A stretch of DNA of 64,000 bases, taken from Morella rubra (Eukaryota; Streptophyta; Magnoliopsida; Fagales; Myricaceae). Both the position numbers and the translations under genes were made by a program. The notes under the pieces are model-generated. The model saw only the letters and a list, made by a program, of their open reading frames with translations. It made no database searches and had not been told where the DNA came from. Shown here one piece after another: positions 63,787 through 64,000 of this stretch. The stretch lies in NCBI GenBank assembly GCA_003952965.2, contig RXIC02000078.1, positions 124,001-188,000 of the forward strand, read 5' to 3'. The first letter of the stretch is position 1. The number at the start of each line of letters is the position of its first letter.

Positions 63787-64000
63787 GTTATACACAGTGT
63801 CCACTAGTACTCCTACCTTACAACATTCGGAGGTTATACCATTGTTATTCGAGAATATCTGCAAAATTTAAATGTGGATTATACAAAAGTTATGGTCACG
63901 GCTATAGTTTCTTGTGATCAATCTCCAGTGGTGTTTCTGCTGTTAATATTTGACTTAGATGTTGATTTTAGCTTGCGAAAGACAGATTACTTATTGCTTT

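Overview
This window looks like nuclear DNA of a flowering plant, most likely a eudicot. The evidence is AT-rich intergenic DNA, GT-AG introns, plant-only families (a DUF26 receptor kinase, NDR1/HIN1-like proteins, the PPDK regulatory protein, a class III gibberellin 2-oxidase), LINE remnants, MITE-like elements and one degenerate plastid tRNA. The species cannot be named from the sequence. Exon models were built by hand from splice sites and conserved motifs. For every model called intact, the exon phases add up to an uninterrupted frame.

Layout: (1) 0.7-7.9 kb, minus strand: a secreted two-domain DUF26 protein and a complete seven-exon cysteine-rich receptor kinase, with LINE tails between them. 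(2) 9.8-14.1 kb, plus strand: a complete ten-exon LpxD-type acyltransferase. (3) 12.3-26.7 kb: a segmental duplication with reciprocal truncation. The left copy has a complete lpxD and a broken LEA_2 gene. The right copy has a broken lpxD and a complete LEA_2 gene. Between them lie about 8 kb containing local tandem repeats and a complete ten-exon zeta-class glutathione transferase (17.1-22.5 kb, minus). (4) 26.3-29.9 kb: three NDR1/HIN1-like (LEA_2) genes in a row on the minus strand, the middle one carrying an apparent one-base frameshift. (5) 30-41 kb: gene-poor, with a Harbinger-type element, a Mutator-type long-TIR element with a perfect 9-bp target duplication, and further inverted-repeat elements. 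(6) 41.8-44.0 kb, plus: a four-exon gene for a small protein with a C-terminal membrane anchor, of unknown function. (7) 45.2-45.7 kb: a LINE RNase H tail with poly(A). (8) 46.0-48.7 kb, minus: the PPDK regulatory protein. (9) 49.7 kb: a plastid initiator tRNA fossil. (10) 50-56 kb: gene-poor, with a MITE and a nested tandem-repeat locus. (11) 56.0-58.5 kb, plus: a C20-type GA 2-oxidase. (12) 61.3 kb to the window edge, plus: the first eight coding exons of a DNAJC25/AtDjC50-type ER J-protein.

These are independently acting nuclear genes, so no operon-like logic applies. Likely destinations are the cell surface (DUF26 proteins, LEA_2/NHL proteins), mitochondria (LpxD), cytosolic tyrosine catabolism (GSTZ), plastid (PDRP1), gibberellin inactivation (GA2ox) and ER membrane (J-protein). 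No wholly new system is evident. The most informative structures are the reciprocal-truncation duplication, the foldback Mutator-like element with an unrelated core, the DUF26 gene that keeps a cryptic exon-1 donor, and the plastid tRNA fossil.
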